From: an uncultured bacterium
GTDB lineage: Bacteria > Bacillota > Clostridia > UBA1381
Direction: 5' to 3'
NCBI GenBank assembly: GCA_905215805.1
Contig: CAJMRL010000039.1
Location: 1-13,557 of the forward strand
Length of the DNA stretch: 13,557 nucleotides
Position numbers and translations under genes: made by a program
In this document: one piece after another, positions 1 to 5,628 of the stretch
How positions within the stretch are numbered: position 1 is the first letter of the stretch
Layout of the letters: every line of letters begins with the position of its first letter
Notes under the pieces: model-generated
What the model saw: the letters and a program-made list of their open reading frames with translations, nothing else
Told to the model about the DNA's origin: nothing
Databases searched by the model: none

Positions 1-58
1 GCAATCGTCCTCATTTTTCTTGTTATTTGGCTGCTATTTTGTCACAGCCCCTTCAAAA

Positions 59-140
59 TGGGAGAGGGTGGATTCGAACCACCGAAGCTGAAAGCAGCAG
101 ATTTACAGTCTGTCCCCTTTGGCCACTCGGGAACTCTCCC
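59..140 (-). tRNA. tRNA-Tyr(GTA), copy 1 (promoter-distal)
   Basis: Class II cloverleaf on the minus strand with a GGGAGAG/CTCTCCC acceptor stem, a long variable arm, the T-arm GGTTCGAATCC and anticodon GTA in the loop CTGTAAA. It decodes UAU/UAC. The discriminator is A, and CCA is not encoded: the following bases read TTTT. The gene is identical to copy 2 upstream except for this 3' end. It is the last tRNA of the operon visible before the window edge. Confidence 0.96.
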
Positions 141-175
141 ATATAAGGAACGAGCATTTCCGTTCCGTGTTTCTT

Positions 176-251
176 TGGAGCTGGTAATAGGACTCGAACC
201 TACAACCTGCTGATTACAAATCAGCTGCTCTACCGATTGAGCTATACCAGC
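176..251 (-). tRNA. tRNA-Thr(TGT), copy 1
   Basis: A 76-nt cloverleaf with acceptor stem GCTGGTA/TACCAGC and anticodon loop TTTGTAA (anticodon TGT, codon ACA). The D-arm TAGCTCAATCGGTAGAGCA and T-arm GGTTCGAGTCC are standard. The discriminator is T, followed by an encoded CCA. It is identical to copy 2 at 395-470. A 35-nt spacer with a GGAACG/CGTTCC hairpin separates it from the downstream tRNA-Tyr. Confidence 0.96.
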
Positions 252-274
252 ATATTTTAAATTTATAGAAACAA

Positions 275-359
275 TGGTGGGAGAGGGTGGATTCGAACCA
301 CCGAAGCTGAAAGCAGCAGATTTACAGTCTGTCCCCTTTGGCCACTCGGGAACTCTCCC
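275..359 (-). tRNA. tRNA-Tyr(GTA), copy 2 (promoter-proximal)
   Basis: The same class II tRNA-Tyr as the copy at 59-140, with anticodon GTA, but here the 3' end encodes CCA (TGG at 275-277 on the plus strand). The body of the gene is base-for-base identical to copy 1, so the two loci differ only in whether CCA is templated or must be added by the CCA-adding enzyme. Confidence 0.96.
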
Positions 360-472
360 ATATAAGGAACGAGCATTTCCGTTCCGTGTTTCTTTGGAGC
401 TGGTAATAGGACTCGAACCTACAACCTGCTGATTACAAATCAGCTGCTCTACCGATTGAGCTATACCAGCAT
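278..472. repeat. Direct repeat unit 2 of the tRNA-Thr/tRNA-Tyr duplication
   Basis: Second copy of the 195-bp unit, offset by 219 bases from the first; the equivalent spacer hairpin is at 366-385. The two units are separated by a 24-nt AT-rich stretch (254-277), which includes the CCA triplet of this copy's tRNA-Tyr. Confidence 0.95.
395..470 (-). tRNA. tRNA-Thr(TGT), copy 2
   Basis: Identical to the tRNA-Thr at 176-251: a 76-nt cloverleaf with anticodon TGT, discriminator T and encoded CCA. It lies directly downstream (minus strand) of tRNA-Val and begins the promoter-proximal copy of the duplicated Thr-Tyr pair. Confidence 0.96.
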
Positions 473-479
473 TTACATA

Positions 480-552
480 TGGGAGTTACAGGGCTCGAAC
501 CTGTGACCCTCTGCTTGTAAGGCAGATGCTCTCCCAGCTGAGCTAAACTCCC
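480..552 (-). tRNA. tRNA-Val(TAC)
   Basis: A 73-nt cloverleaf on the minus strand with acceptor stem GGGAGTT/AACTCCC, anticodon loop CTTACAA (anticodon TAC, codon GTA), D-arm TAGCTCAGCTGGGAGAGCA and T-arm GGTTCGAGCCC. The discriminator is A; CCA is not encoded. It is the second gene of the operon after tRNA-Pro, seven bases downstream of it. Confidence 0.96.
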
Positions 553-558
553 ACAAAA

Positions 559-632
559 TCGGGATGACAGGATTCGAACCTGCGGCCCTCTGGTCCCAAA
601 CCAGATGCGCTACCAAGCTGCGCTACATCCCG
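559..632 (-). tRNA. tRNA-Pro(TGG)
   Basis: A 74-nt cloverleaf on the minus strand with acceptor stem CGGGATG/CATCCCG and anticodon loop TTTGGGA (anticodon TGG, codon CCA). The first-position C of the acceptor stem is typical of tRNA-Pro. The discriminator is A; CCA is not encoded. It is the first gene of the operon, about 45 bases after the predicted transcription start. Confidence 0.96.
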
Positions 633-683
633 TCACGTCGTTCATTAAGCTATTCTTTTGTGTCATCTCCTGACGACTTGATT

Positions 684-712
684 ATTCTACCATGATTCTG
701 TTTTTTTTTCAA
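684..712 (-). promoter_or_regulatory. Sigma-A promoter of the tRNA operon
   Basis: On the minus strand, TTGAAA (707-712) and TAGAAT (684-689) are separated by exactly 17 bases. The predicted start near 677 lies about 45 bases before tRNA-Pro, and no other gene intervenes. The rest of the 633-775 gap is AT-rich, and I see no clear terminator for the YkvI gene that ends at 776. Confidence 0.75.
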
Positions 713-775
713 CTCCAAATACTAAGTGTTTTTATATATTTTTATTATCATTTCTTTTATTTTCTTACAAAATCT

Positions 776-1795
776 CTATTTTTCTTTGTTTTTTAAAAAT
801 TTAAAACTTTTGATAACAATATAAATACTCCCTATGATCCCTGCATATCCGCACCATCTGTATGCAGTATCAATAAGCCTTGAAAATCCCGCCGTACCAA
901 AAGCAAACCCTACCGCGCATACCATCATTACTGACAATTTCTCTCCAATATATTGCTTTATAAATTCCACTGCACATAAACCGTTTGATACAGCTGTAGT
1001 AATCACGGCAGCGCTTATAAGCACAGAATATACCAATCCGCAAAGCCTGCTCTGCCGCAAGGCCATAGTAAGCATAGGTATTTCGCCCAAATCTATTTTA
1101 TTATAATATATACTTAAAATCAGCCACATAAGCGCCATCATTATAAACATCATTACCGCGGAAGCTATCGCGCACATACGCGCCTCTTTAACATCGCGCA
1201 AAAACGCACTCAATCCGGCAAGGACTGCTCCGGCCGTCAGCAGGTTATATCCCGGATAACTAACAGCGGATACTACCGATTCCGTAAAATTTGAGAACGC
1301 CTGATGCTCTCTATAGCCTAAGAAATAAAAACCAAACGCGCTTACTCCTATAACTATAACCGCTCCTATAGCGGCATTCATCTTAAGCGCACTTTTTCTT
1401 CCCGACAGCAAAATAACAGCCGTTGCCCCACTCATCGCTGCCGCTCCGATCCATCTTTCTATGCCTAACATCATATAAAGCGTTTCACCAAAACATGCCG
1501 ACATTACACATACTACGGACAATGCAAAAATAAGACTCAAAACTGCAAACACCTTTTGTATGCCACGCGGCATTATTCCTGACAGAAAATAGCTGTAATC
1601 ATCCGTACGCTTATTTATACATACCTCCATCACAGCCGCCGCAAATACGCCGAACATTACCGCGCTGAATATGATTCCAGCTATGCTCCATTTTCCGTAT
1701 CTTACAAAAAACATTATTATCTCCTGTCCTGAAGCAAACCCCGCTCCGACAAGAGCTGCTGCATATGAAAAAGCCGCCGCAAAAATTCTCTTCAT
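776..1795 (-). CDS. YkvI-family membrane transporter (APC-like fold)
   Basis: A 339-residue integral membrane protein with about ten hydrophobic segments. The N-terminal stretch AAALVGAGFASGQEIIMFF (residues 12-30) is the hallmark of the YkvI family (COG3949), whose first helix carries the broken GAGFASGQE motif seen in the APC/LeuT-like fold. The segment PGYNLLTAGAVLAGLSAFLR (181-200) is the corresponding conserved mid-protein region. Length is typical for the family. The substrate is unknown; distant relatives carry amino acids or other small solutes with Na+ or H+. The start at 1795 has only a weak GGTGA ribosome site. It follows greA on the same strand, but a terminator lies between them and I see no promoter of its own, so it may rely on read-through. 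Family assignment is firm, function is not. Confidence 0.9.
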   Translation of the reverse strand: MKRIFAAAFSYAAALVGAGFASGQEIIMFFVRYGKWSIAGIIFSAVMFGVFAAAVMEVCINKRTDDYSYFLSGIMPRGIQKVFAVLSLIFALSVVCVMSACFGETLYMMLGIERWIGAAAMSGATAVILLSGRKSALKMNAAIGAVIVIGVSAFGFYFLGYREHQAFSNFTESVVSAVSYPGYNLLTAGAVLAGLSAFLRDVKEARMCAIASAVMMFIMMALMWLILSIYYNKIDLGEIPMLTMALRQSRLCGLVYSVLISAAVITTAVSNGLCAVEFIKQYIGEKLSVMMVCAVGFAFGTAGFSRLIDTAYRWCGYAGIIGSIYIVIKSFKFLKNKEK

Positions 1796-1828
1796 TTATA
1801 TCACCGATATATTTATATGCTGCCGAAC

Positions 1829-1866
1829 AAAAAAATAGCACGGCTATAATTTAGATAGTGCCGTGC
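1829..1866 (-). terminator. Intrinsic terminator after greA
   Basis: On the minus strand a GCACGGC (1860-1866) / GCCGTGC (1838-1844) stem with a 15-nt loop is followed by TA and seven T residues (1829-1835). It lies 10 bases past the greA stop codon and before the YkvI gene. Confidence 0.85.
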
Positions 1867-1875
1867 CATATAGAT

Positions 1876-2349
1876 TTATCTTGCAATTTCAAGAATTTTA
1901 AGCTTAACATTTCCGGCAGGAACAACCGCAGAAATTTCATCTCCTACATTATGATTCATAAGAGCCGCGCCTATGGGAGATTCATAGGATAATCTATTTT
2001 TATAAGGATCCGCCTCTGTTGTACCCACTATTGTATAAGTTTTTGTTCCCATAGCAGGATCTATATATTCTATAGTAACCTTCTTTCCTACAGTTACAGT
2101 ATCGATTCCTTCATCTTCAACAACCTTTGCATATTTAAGCATATGCTCTATCTGCTGTATTCTTGCTTCAACCTCAGCCTGCTCATCCTTTGCTGCGTCA
2201 TACTCGGCATTCTCAGACAAATCACCGAATGAACGTGCTTCCTTAATCTTTTCCGACACTTCTTTTCTTGTTACATTCTTTAATCTATCAAGCTCCTGCT
2301 CAAGTTCAGCCTTTCCTTCGACCGTCAAAATATATTCTTTATCTGCCAT
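1876..2349 (-). CDS. greA: Transcription elongation factor GreA
   Basis: A 157-residue protein of the normal GreA length. It binds RNA polymerase through the secondary channel and stimulates cleavage of backtracked transcripts. Residues 1 to about 75 form the antiparallel coiled coil. The tip motif GDLSENAEYDAAKDEQ (42-57) carries the two acidic residues, D43 and E46, that correspond to the metal-coordinating D41/E44 of E. coli. The C-terminal FKBP-like domain (about 82-157) includes SPIGAALMNHNVGDEI. The start is supported by AGGAAGG upstream. It is transcribed alone from a strong sigma-A promoter (2409-2437) and ends at a terminator. In many Firmicutes greA lies with lysS or dus genes; here it stands alone, divergent from a galactokinase-like gene. 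Confidence 0.98.
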   Translation of the reverse strand: MADKEYILTVEGKAELEQELDRLKNVTRKEVSEKIKEARSFGDLSENAEYDAAKDEQAEVEARIQQIEHMLKYAKVVEDEGIDTVTVGKKVTIEYIDPAMGTKTYTIVGTTEADPYKNRLSYESPIGAALMNHNVGDEISAVVPAGNVKLKILEIAR

Positions 2350-2381
2350 TTAACCCAAATCCTTCCTAAAAATTTAAGCTT

Positions 2382-2398
2382 CACAGAGATACTCTGTG
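2382..2398 (-). promoter_or_regulatory. Short hairpin at the 5' end of the greA mRNA
   Basis: A perfect inverted repeat, CACAGAG-TAT-CTCTGTG, with a 7-bp stem and 3-nt loop. It begins about four bases after the predicted greA transcription start (near 2402). No U-tract follows immediately, so it is not a plain terminator. It could protect the 5' end from decay or be an operator. The structure is seen directly; the role is inferred. Confidence 0.5.
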
Positions 2399-2408
2399 GA
2401 CTATTCCT

Positions 2409-2437
2409 ATTATACCTTCTTTATAAAAAAAAGTCAA
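2409..2437 (-). promoter_or_regulatory. Sigma-A promoter of greA
   Basis: On the minus strand TTGACT (2432-2437) and TATAAT (2409-2414) are separated by exactly 17 bases. The predicted 5' untranslated region is about 53 nt and contains the hairpin at 2382-2398 and the AGGAAGG ribosome site. Confidence 0.88.
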
Positions 2438-2444
2438 CCGTTAA

Positions 2445-2473
2445 TTGTTTTATGCCGAATATTTTTTTATATT
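2445..2473 (+). promoter_or_regulatory. Candidate promoter of the galactokinase-like gene
   Basis: On the plus strand TTGTTT (2445-2450), 17 bases, then TATATT (2468-2473). The -10 element matches consensus at five of six positions but the -35 at only three. It starts a few bases from the divergent greA promoter and would give a leader of about 40 nt. AT-rich DNA makes chance matches common. Confidence 0.35.
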
Positions 2474-2519
2474 TATGCCAATCATAAAATCATAAACTGA
2501 AAAAAGGGAGTCAACTATT

Positions 2520-3563
2520 ATGAATCTTGTAGAACTTCAGCTTGATTTTTACAGACGTTTTAACGAGGCTGCATCAAAGCTTATCCTCTCCAAAGGAAAC
2601 CTATTGTGTACGCTTTTAGGGCATGAAAAAATAGCATATGCTAAATCAATTACCTGCGGACTTTCCATGGGCGTTACAGCTGCCGCAAGACGTCTTGACG
2701 GAGGACTGATCAAACTTGAGAGCACGCACGATAATTTATGCACTATTTTTCGTATAGGTGATATATCGCCATCAGATTCACCGTACACACGGGATCTTCT
2801 TTCAATATTTAACAAAACAGGATTTCAAGGAGCTGAAATTCTTTGTGACTCTGATATACCTAAATGCTTTGAAAAAAGCATTCCGACAAAAATAGCCGTT
2901 TACCGAGCAATTATGAATATGAACGGACACGAAATAAAAGACGTACATTCTTCTGCTTTAATATGCGCCGGGAAAAATTATACACCCGCCTATCTTGCTT
3001 CACTTGCCGCCCGCCGCGGGTGGTGTACCTATATATATAGGAATAAAATAAAACATTATCCCCTGCCCTTGACCGGATATAAAATAATTACCGCTCAAAC
3101 AAATATGTCATGGCATACTAATTATTCAAGGCACATAGAAAAAGAATTAAAATCTATACGCCATACTCATCCGGGAGTATGCGCTTATGAGGATATAACA
3201 CCTGATATGCTGTCCGGCGGTCAATACAGATATCTTTATTATATGTCGGAAGAAAACAGACGCTGTGATTTAGCCGCGTCAGCTCTCAAAGCATGCCGCA
3301 TCGATAAATTCGCAAATATCGTAAACAAATCCCAAGCAGATATGGAGCGTTATCTTAATCCGGGACAGGAGCATGTATTTTTAGCCCGCCAGCTTCTCGA
3401 CTCACAAGGATGTATATGCGCAAGACTCTGGCGCAGCGGCGCTTATGCGATTGTAGAAGAATCTCTTACAGATTATGTCATAAAACGTACCCAATCCGCC
3501 TTCGAAGCACATTTTGGAACAAGAGTAATGTTTTCGGTTGCCGACAGCGATGGCACAGGCTAA
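2520..3563 (+). CDS. Galactokinase-fold (GHMP) pseudoenzyme
   Basis: A 347-residue intact frame that follows the galactokinase layout from end to end: N-terminal helix (LQLDFYRRFNEAASKL, 7-22), motif-1 region (24-60), motif-2 region (GAEILCDSDIP onward, 104-136), the GKNYTPAYLASL segment (151-162), the PLPLTGYKIITAQTNMSW strand (181-198), the helical ENRRCDLAASALKACRIDKF region (245-264) and the C-terminal subdomain (GCICARLWRSGAYAIV, 297-312, to the end). Every active-site signature has changed. The sugar-binding GEHTDY is absent, the ATP-binding GLSSSA is replaced around KCFEKSIPTKIA (115-126), the GxNxGxMDQ catalytic-Asp segment reads GKNYTPAYL, and the C-terminal MTGGGFGG reads LWRSGAYA. 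The 1044-bp frame has a good ribosome site (GGGAG, 9-nt spacing) and its own terminator, so it is probably a maintained non-catalytic protein, perhaps sensory or regulatory. It stands alone, with no galT or galE nearby. Fold relationship is likely; function is unknown. Confidence 0.75.
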   Translation: MNLVELQLDFYRRFNEAASKLILSKGNLLCTLLGHEKIAYAKSITCGLSMGVTAAARRLDGGLIKLESTHDNLCTIFRIGDISPSDSPYTRDLLSIFNKTGFQGAEILCDSDIPKCFEKSIPTKIAVYRAIMNMNGHEIKDVHSSALICAGKNYTPAYLASLAARRGWCTYIYRNKIKHYPLPLTGYKIITAQTNMSWHTNYSRHIEKELKSIRHTHPGVCAYEDITPDMLSGGQYRYLYYMSEENRRCDLAASALKACRIDKFANIVNKSQADMERYLNPGQEHVFLARQLLDSQGCICARLWRSGAYAIVEESLTDYVIKRTQSAFEAHFGTRVMFSVADSDGTG

Positions 3564-3600
3564 AAAAACTGTACCGGGAAAAATCCGGTACAGTTTTCTA
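3562..3600. terminator. Bidirectional terminator between convergent genes
   Basis: A 13-bp stem, AAAACTGTACCGG (3565-3577) with CCGGTACAGTTTT (3585-3597), and a 7-nt loop. The plus-strand read ends in a T-run for the galactokinase-like gene, whose stop codon overlaps the left arm. The minus-strand read ends in seven T residues (A-run at 3562-3568) for the YARHG gene, which ends at 3598. Confidence 0.9.
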
Positions 3601-4965
3601 CATATTATGCTCTGCCGCAAGCAAAAATGCCACATTCTTTTCTTCTATCTCATTCAAATTACTGTTATCATCATTATAATTATAATTTGGATTTATCTTA
3701 TACCATGAGCACGACTCAAAATAACGCTGATATTCTTCTGTCTGGAATCTTCTTCCATGACGTGCATATATCTCATTTCTTGCCAGAGCAAGCCTTTCCT
3801 TTGACATCGAGCTTATATCTGATTGAGTCAGCAGTCTGGTTCCCGAATACGGAAGTATATACTCACCCTTGTACATCGTCAATGACGAAATATCATAAAC
3901 CGTATTGCCCCTATAAGTAGAACTTGTAGGAGTTGCCTGTATGGTCATATATTGATTCTGTATCTGAGCTGTTGTGCTGCCCTCCGATACATACGCATAA
4001 TATCTTGTATTCCCTATGTTAAATGACATAAGATATCCCAAAGAGGAATCATATACGACCTCTCCGCCTACAGCCAGCTGTGAATTTATTCCGGCGTTCG
4101 TAACTCCGGTGTATGACACATCATTTGATGAGCTTGATGACCCTGCCGAGCCGCTCCCATAAGATGTACCCGAAGAAGATGAAGTACTTCCTGAGGATGA
4201 TGAGCCAGATGACGAGCTGCTTCCTCCTGAGGATGAGCCGGAAGCCGACGAACCCGACGATGAGCCTCTGCCCGAAGATGAAGTACCCGAAGAAGAACTT
4301 CCTCCAGATGTTGACGAACCGGACGATGAGCCTCTGCCCGACGTCGAACCGGACGATGACGAACCGCTTCCGGAAGAAGATGAACCAGATGATGAACCGC
4401 TTCCGCTTGAAGAGCTTCCTCCTGTAGCATTCCAGTTTTCTTCCGGCTCCTGAGTTTCCATAGGCACAGCCGAAGGACTTGCTCCCGGACTTGCTTCAGG
4501 GCTCGCCGATGGCAGTGCGGATGCGTCCGGTGACGCCGCGGGCGACGGACTTGCTGTTGCCGTAATATTATTTGAAGGAAGTCCTCCGTTTTTGACAAGA
4601 TATATTGTACCTCCTATAGCTGCCGCTGCTATAATAGCTATAAGAATGCAGGCAAGTATTCTGTTTCTTTTTTGTTTTTTGCGCTTTATTTCACGTCTTT
4701 CTTGGATCTCATTAAGCTGCTGCTGCTTTTCGTCCATCATTCGCTTTATTTGTTCTCTGCGCTTTAATTCATTTTCATCATATACGGCTTGTTCAGGCGC
4801 TGCTTCTTCTTGCTGCGCTTCTAAATTTTCAGCTGCCGTTTCCTCTTGTACCTCCTCTTTAGCTTCTTCTGCCGGAGGCTCGTCCGCAAGCTTTGCATTA
4901 CAAAACGGACAGGTAGTTGTATTATCAGGCAGCTCCGCGCCGCATTTTTTACATAACAATTTCAT
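3598..4965 (-). CDS. Zinc-ribbon, single-pass membrane protein with Ser/Gly linker and YARHG domain
   Basis: Residue numbers count from the upstream ATG at 4983. The order is: a zinc ribbon with CKKC (11-14) and CPFC (25-28); an acidic then Lys/Arg/Gln-rich coiled coil (about 35-107); one transmembrane helix (108-130); a Ser/Pro/Ala linker (142-174); a very Ser/Gly-rich linker of about 100 residues (188-286); a beta-rich stretch (290-385); and a C-terminal YARHG domain with ARNEIYARHGRRF (401-413) and a conserved aromatic tail. Positive residues before the helix suggest the zinc ribbon is cytoplasmic and the YARHG domain outside. YARHG is known as an extracellular domain of undefined function. 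The ATG at 4965 is preferred: AAAGGAG precedes it, whereas the ATG at 4983 has no ribosome site and lies almost on the predicted transcription start. The gene is monocistronic, with its own promoter and terminator. Confidence 0.88.
   Translation of the reverse strand: MKLLCKKCGAELPDNTTTCPFCNAKLADEPPAEEAKEEVQEETAAENLEAQQEEAAPEQAVYDENELKRREQIKRMMDEKQQQLNEIQERREIKRKKQKRNRILACILIAIIAAAAIGGTIYLVKNGGLPSNNITATASPSPAASPDASALPSASPEASPGASPSAVPMETQEPEENWNATGGSSSSGSGSSSGSSSSGSGSSSSGSTSGRGSSSGSSTSGGSSSSGTSSSGRGSSSGSSASGSSSGGSSSSSGSSSSGSTSSSSGTSYGSGSAGSSSSSNDVSYTGVTNAGINSQLAVGGEVVYDSSLGYLMSFNIGNTRYYAYVSEGSTTAQIQNQYMTIQATPTSSTYRGNTVYDISSLTMYKGEYILPYSGTRLLTQSDISSMSKERLALARNEIYARHGRRFQTEEYQRYFESCSWYKINPNYNYNDDNSNLNEIEEKNVAFLLAAEHNM
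4126..4419 (-). repeat. Low-complexity Ser/Gly-coding tract
   Basis: About 98 consecutive codons almost all encode Ser or Gly, with scattered Thr, Ala and Arg. In the DNA this is a degenerate array of GACGAGCC/GATGAGCC-like words on the plus strand. Such tracts can change length by slippage or recombination and will produce spurious long frames on the opposite strand and in the other minus-strand frames. Confidence 0.85.
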
Positions 4966-4991
4966 GCACTCCTTTGTATCCATATAGAATT

Positions 4992-5020
4992 ATTATATTA
5001 TTTTTTTTGATTAAAGTCAA
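4992..5020 (-). promoter_or_regulatory. Sigma-A promoter of the YARHG-domain gene
   Basis: On the minus strand TTGACT (5015-5020) and TATAAT (4992-4997) are exactly 17 bases apart. The predicted start near 4985 leaves no leader for an ATG at 4983, which supports translation from the ATG at 4965. Confidence 0.85.
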
Positions 5021-5058
5021 TAACTTAAATATTATGTGTATGTTACAATACAACTACA

Positions 5059-5628
5059 TCAATCATCCGATTTTTCATATGTAAAGTTATTAATCTTCTC
5101 CAAAATGTCCAATTTATACTTTGCCGCAATATATCCTGTCGTTGAAGCAATAACCGGCACAGCATATATCAATATATGACCAATGAGAGTAATATGTCCG
5201 TTAGACATTCCCATAAGCCCATAATACGGAAAAGTCCAAAAAGCAAAAATAAAATTATACATAATAGCCGGAATGCCCGTAAGCCCATCAACGCCTACAA
5301 AGTTTGCCCATATATACCTATAAATTATATACATCAAAACAGTCACAGCCGAAATTGCAGCTCCGAACATTACGCCCTTAAATACGCTTGGCTTAAGCGG
5401 AGTATAGCTTTTATAATCAAACTTAGCAAGCTTATTTACTCTCATATACATCATTCCAAAATAAATAATTGTAAAGATAACTCCCAATATTTCTTTGCTT
5501 ACGGGTTTCTCTATAAAATACCAAAATGCAAACGTCTGAAAAACAAATGCCACTACGGCGCCTGCCAAGTGCATAACAAATACGCTGAAAAACTGATACG
5601 GCACAGTTATTTTCATTGAATCTCTCAT
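5059..5628 (-). CDS. Five-helix membrane protein of unknown function
   Basis: A 189-residue hydrophobic protein with about five membrane segments (near 14-38, 46-64, 84-106, 119-137 and 147-170), a short N-terminus and a charged C-terminal tail ending KSDD. I recognise no family. The second half contains FAFWTFPYYGLMGMSNGH (128-145), rich in aromatics and glycine. Its ATG abuts the TAA of the flavoprotein gene with no spacing, and AAGGGG lies within the last codons of that gene, eight bases from the ATG, so translational coupling is likely. It is the last gene of the permease-flavoprotein set. No clear terminator follows before the YARHG promoter. Confidence 0.82.
   Translation of the reverse strand: MRDSMKITVPYQFFSVFVMHLAGAVVAFVFQTFAFWYFIEKPVSKEILGVIFTIIYFGMMYMRVNKLAKFDYKSYTPLKPSVFKGVMFGAAISAVTVLMYIIYRYIWANFVGVDGLTGIPAIMYNFIFAFWTFPYYGLMGMSNGHITLIGHILIYAVPVIASTTGYIAAKYKLDILEKINNFTYEKSDD

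Larger units (their letters stand above)
59..253. repeat. Direct repeat unit 1 of the tRNA-Thr/tRNA-Tyr duplication
   Basis: This 195-bp unit is identical by eye to 278-472, including the 35-nt intergenic spacer with its GGAACG-N8-CGTTCC hairpin (147-166). Outside the unit the flanks diverge at once: position 58 is A where 277 is G, and 254 is A where 473 is T. Confidence 0.95.

Noticed and set aside
1..58. A possible terminator for the tRNA operon: GGCTG and CAGCC arms about 11 bases apart on the minus strand.
   Set aside because: The stem is only 5 bp and is followed by AAATAAC rather than a T-tract, so termination here is not supported. The operon may continue past the window edge.
59..472. 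The direct repeats around tRNA genes as attachment sites of an integrated element.
   Set aside because: The repeats are adjacent, contain whole tRNA genes and enclose no integrase or cargo. Tandem tRNA duplication explains them fully.
4086..4598. Long open frames in other frames and on the opposite strand over the Ser/Gly tract (for example 4113-4427 plus strand and 4086-4598 minus strand).
   Set aside because: They are by-products of the near-repetitive Ser/Gly codons. Their translations are low-complexity Arg/His or Met/Lys/Arg-rich strings without a ribosome site or family resemblance.
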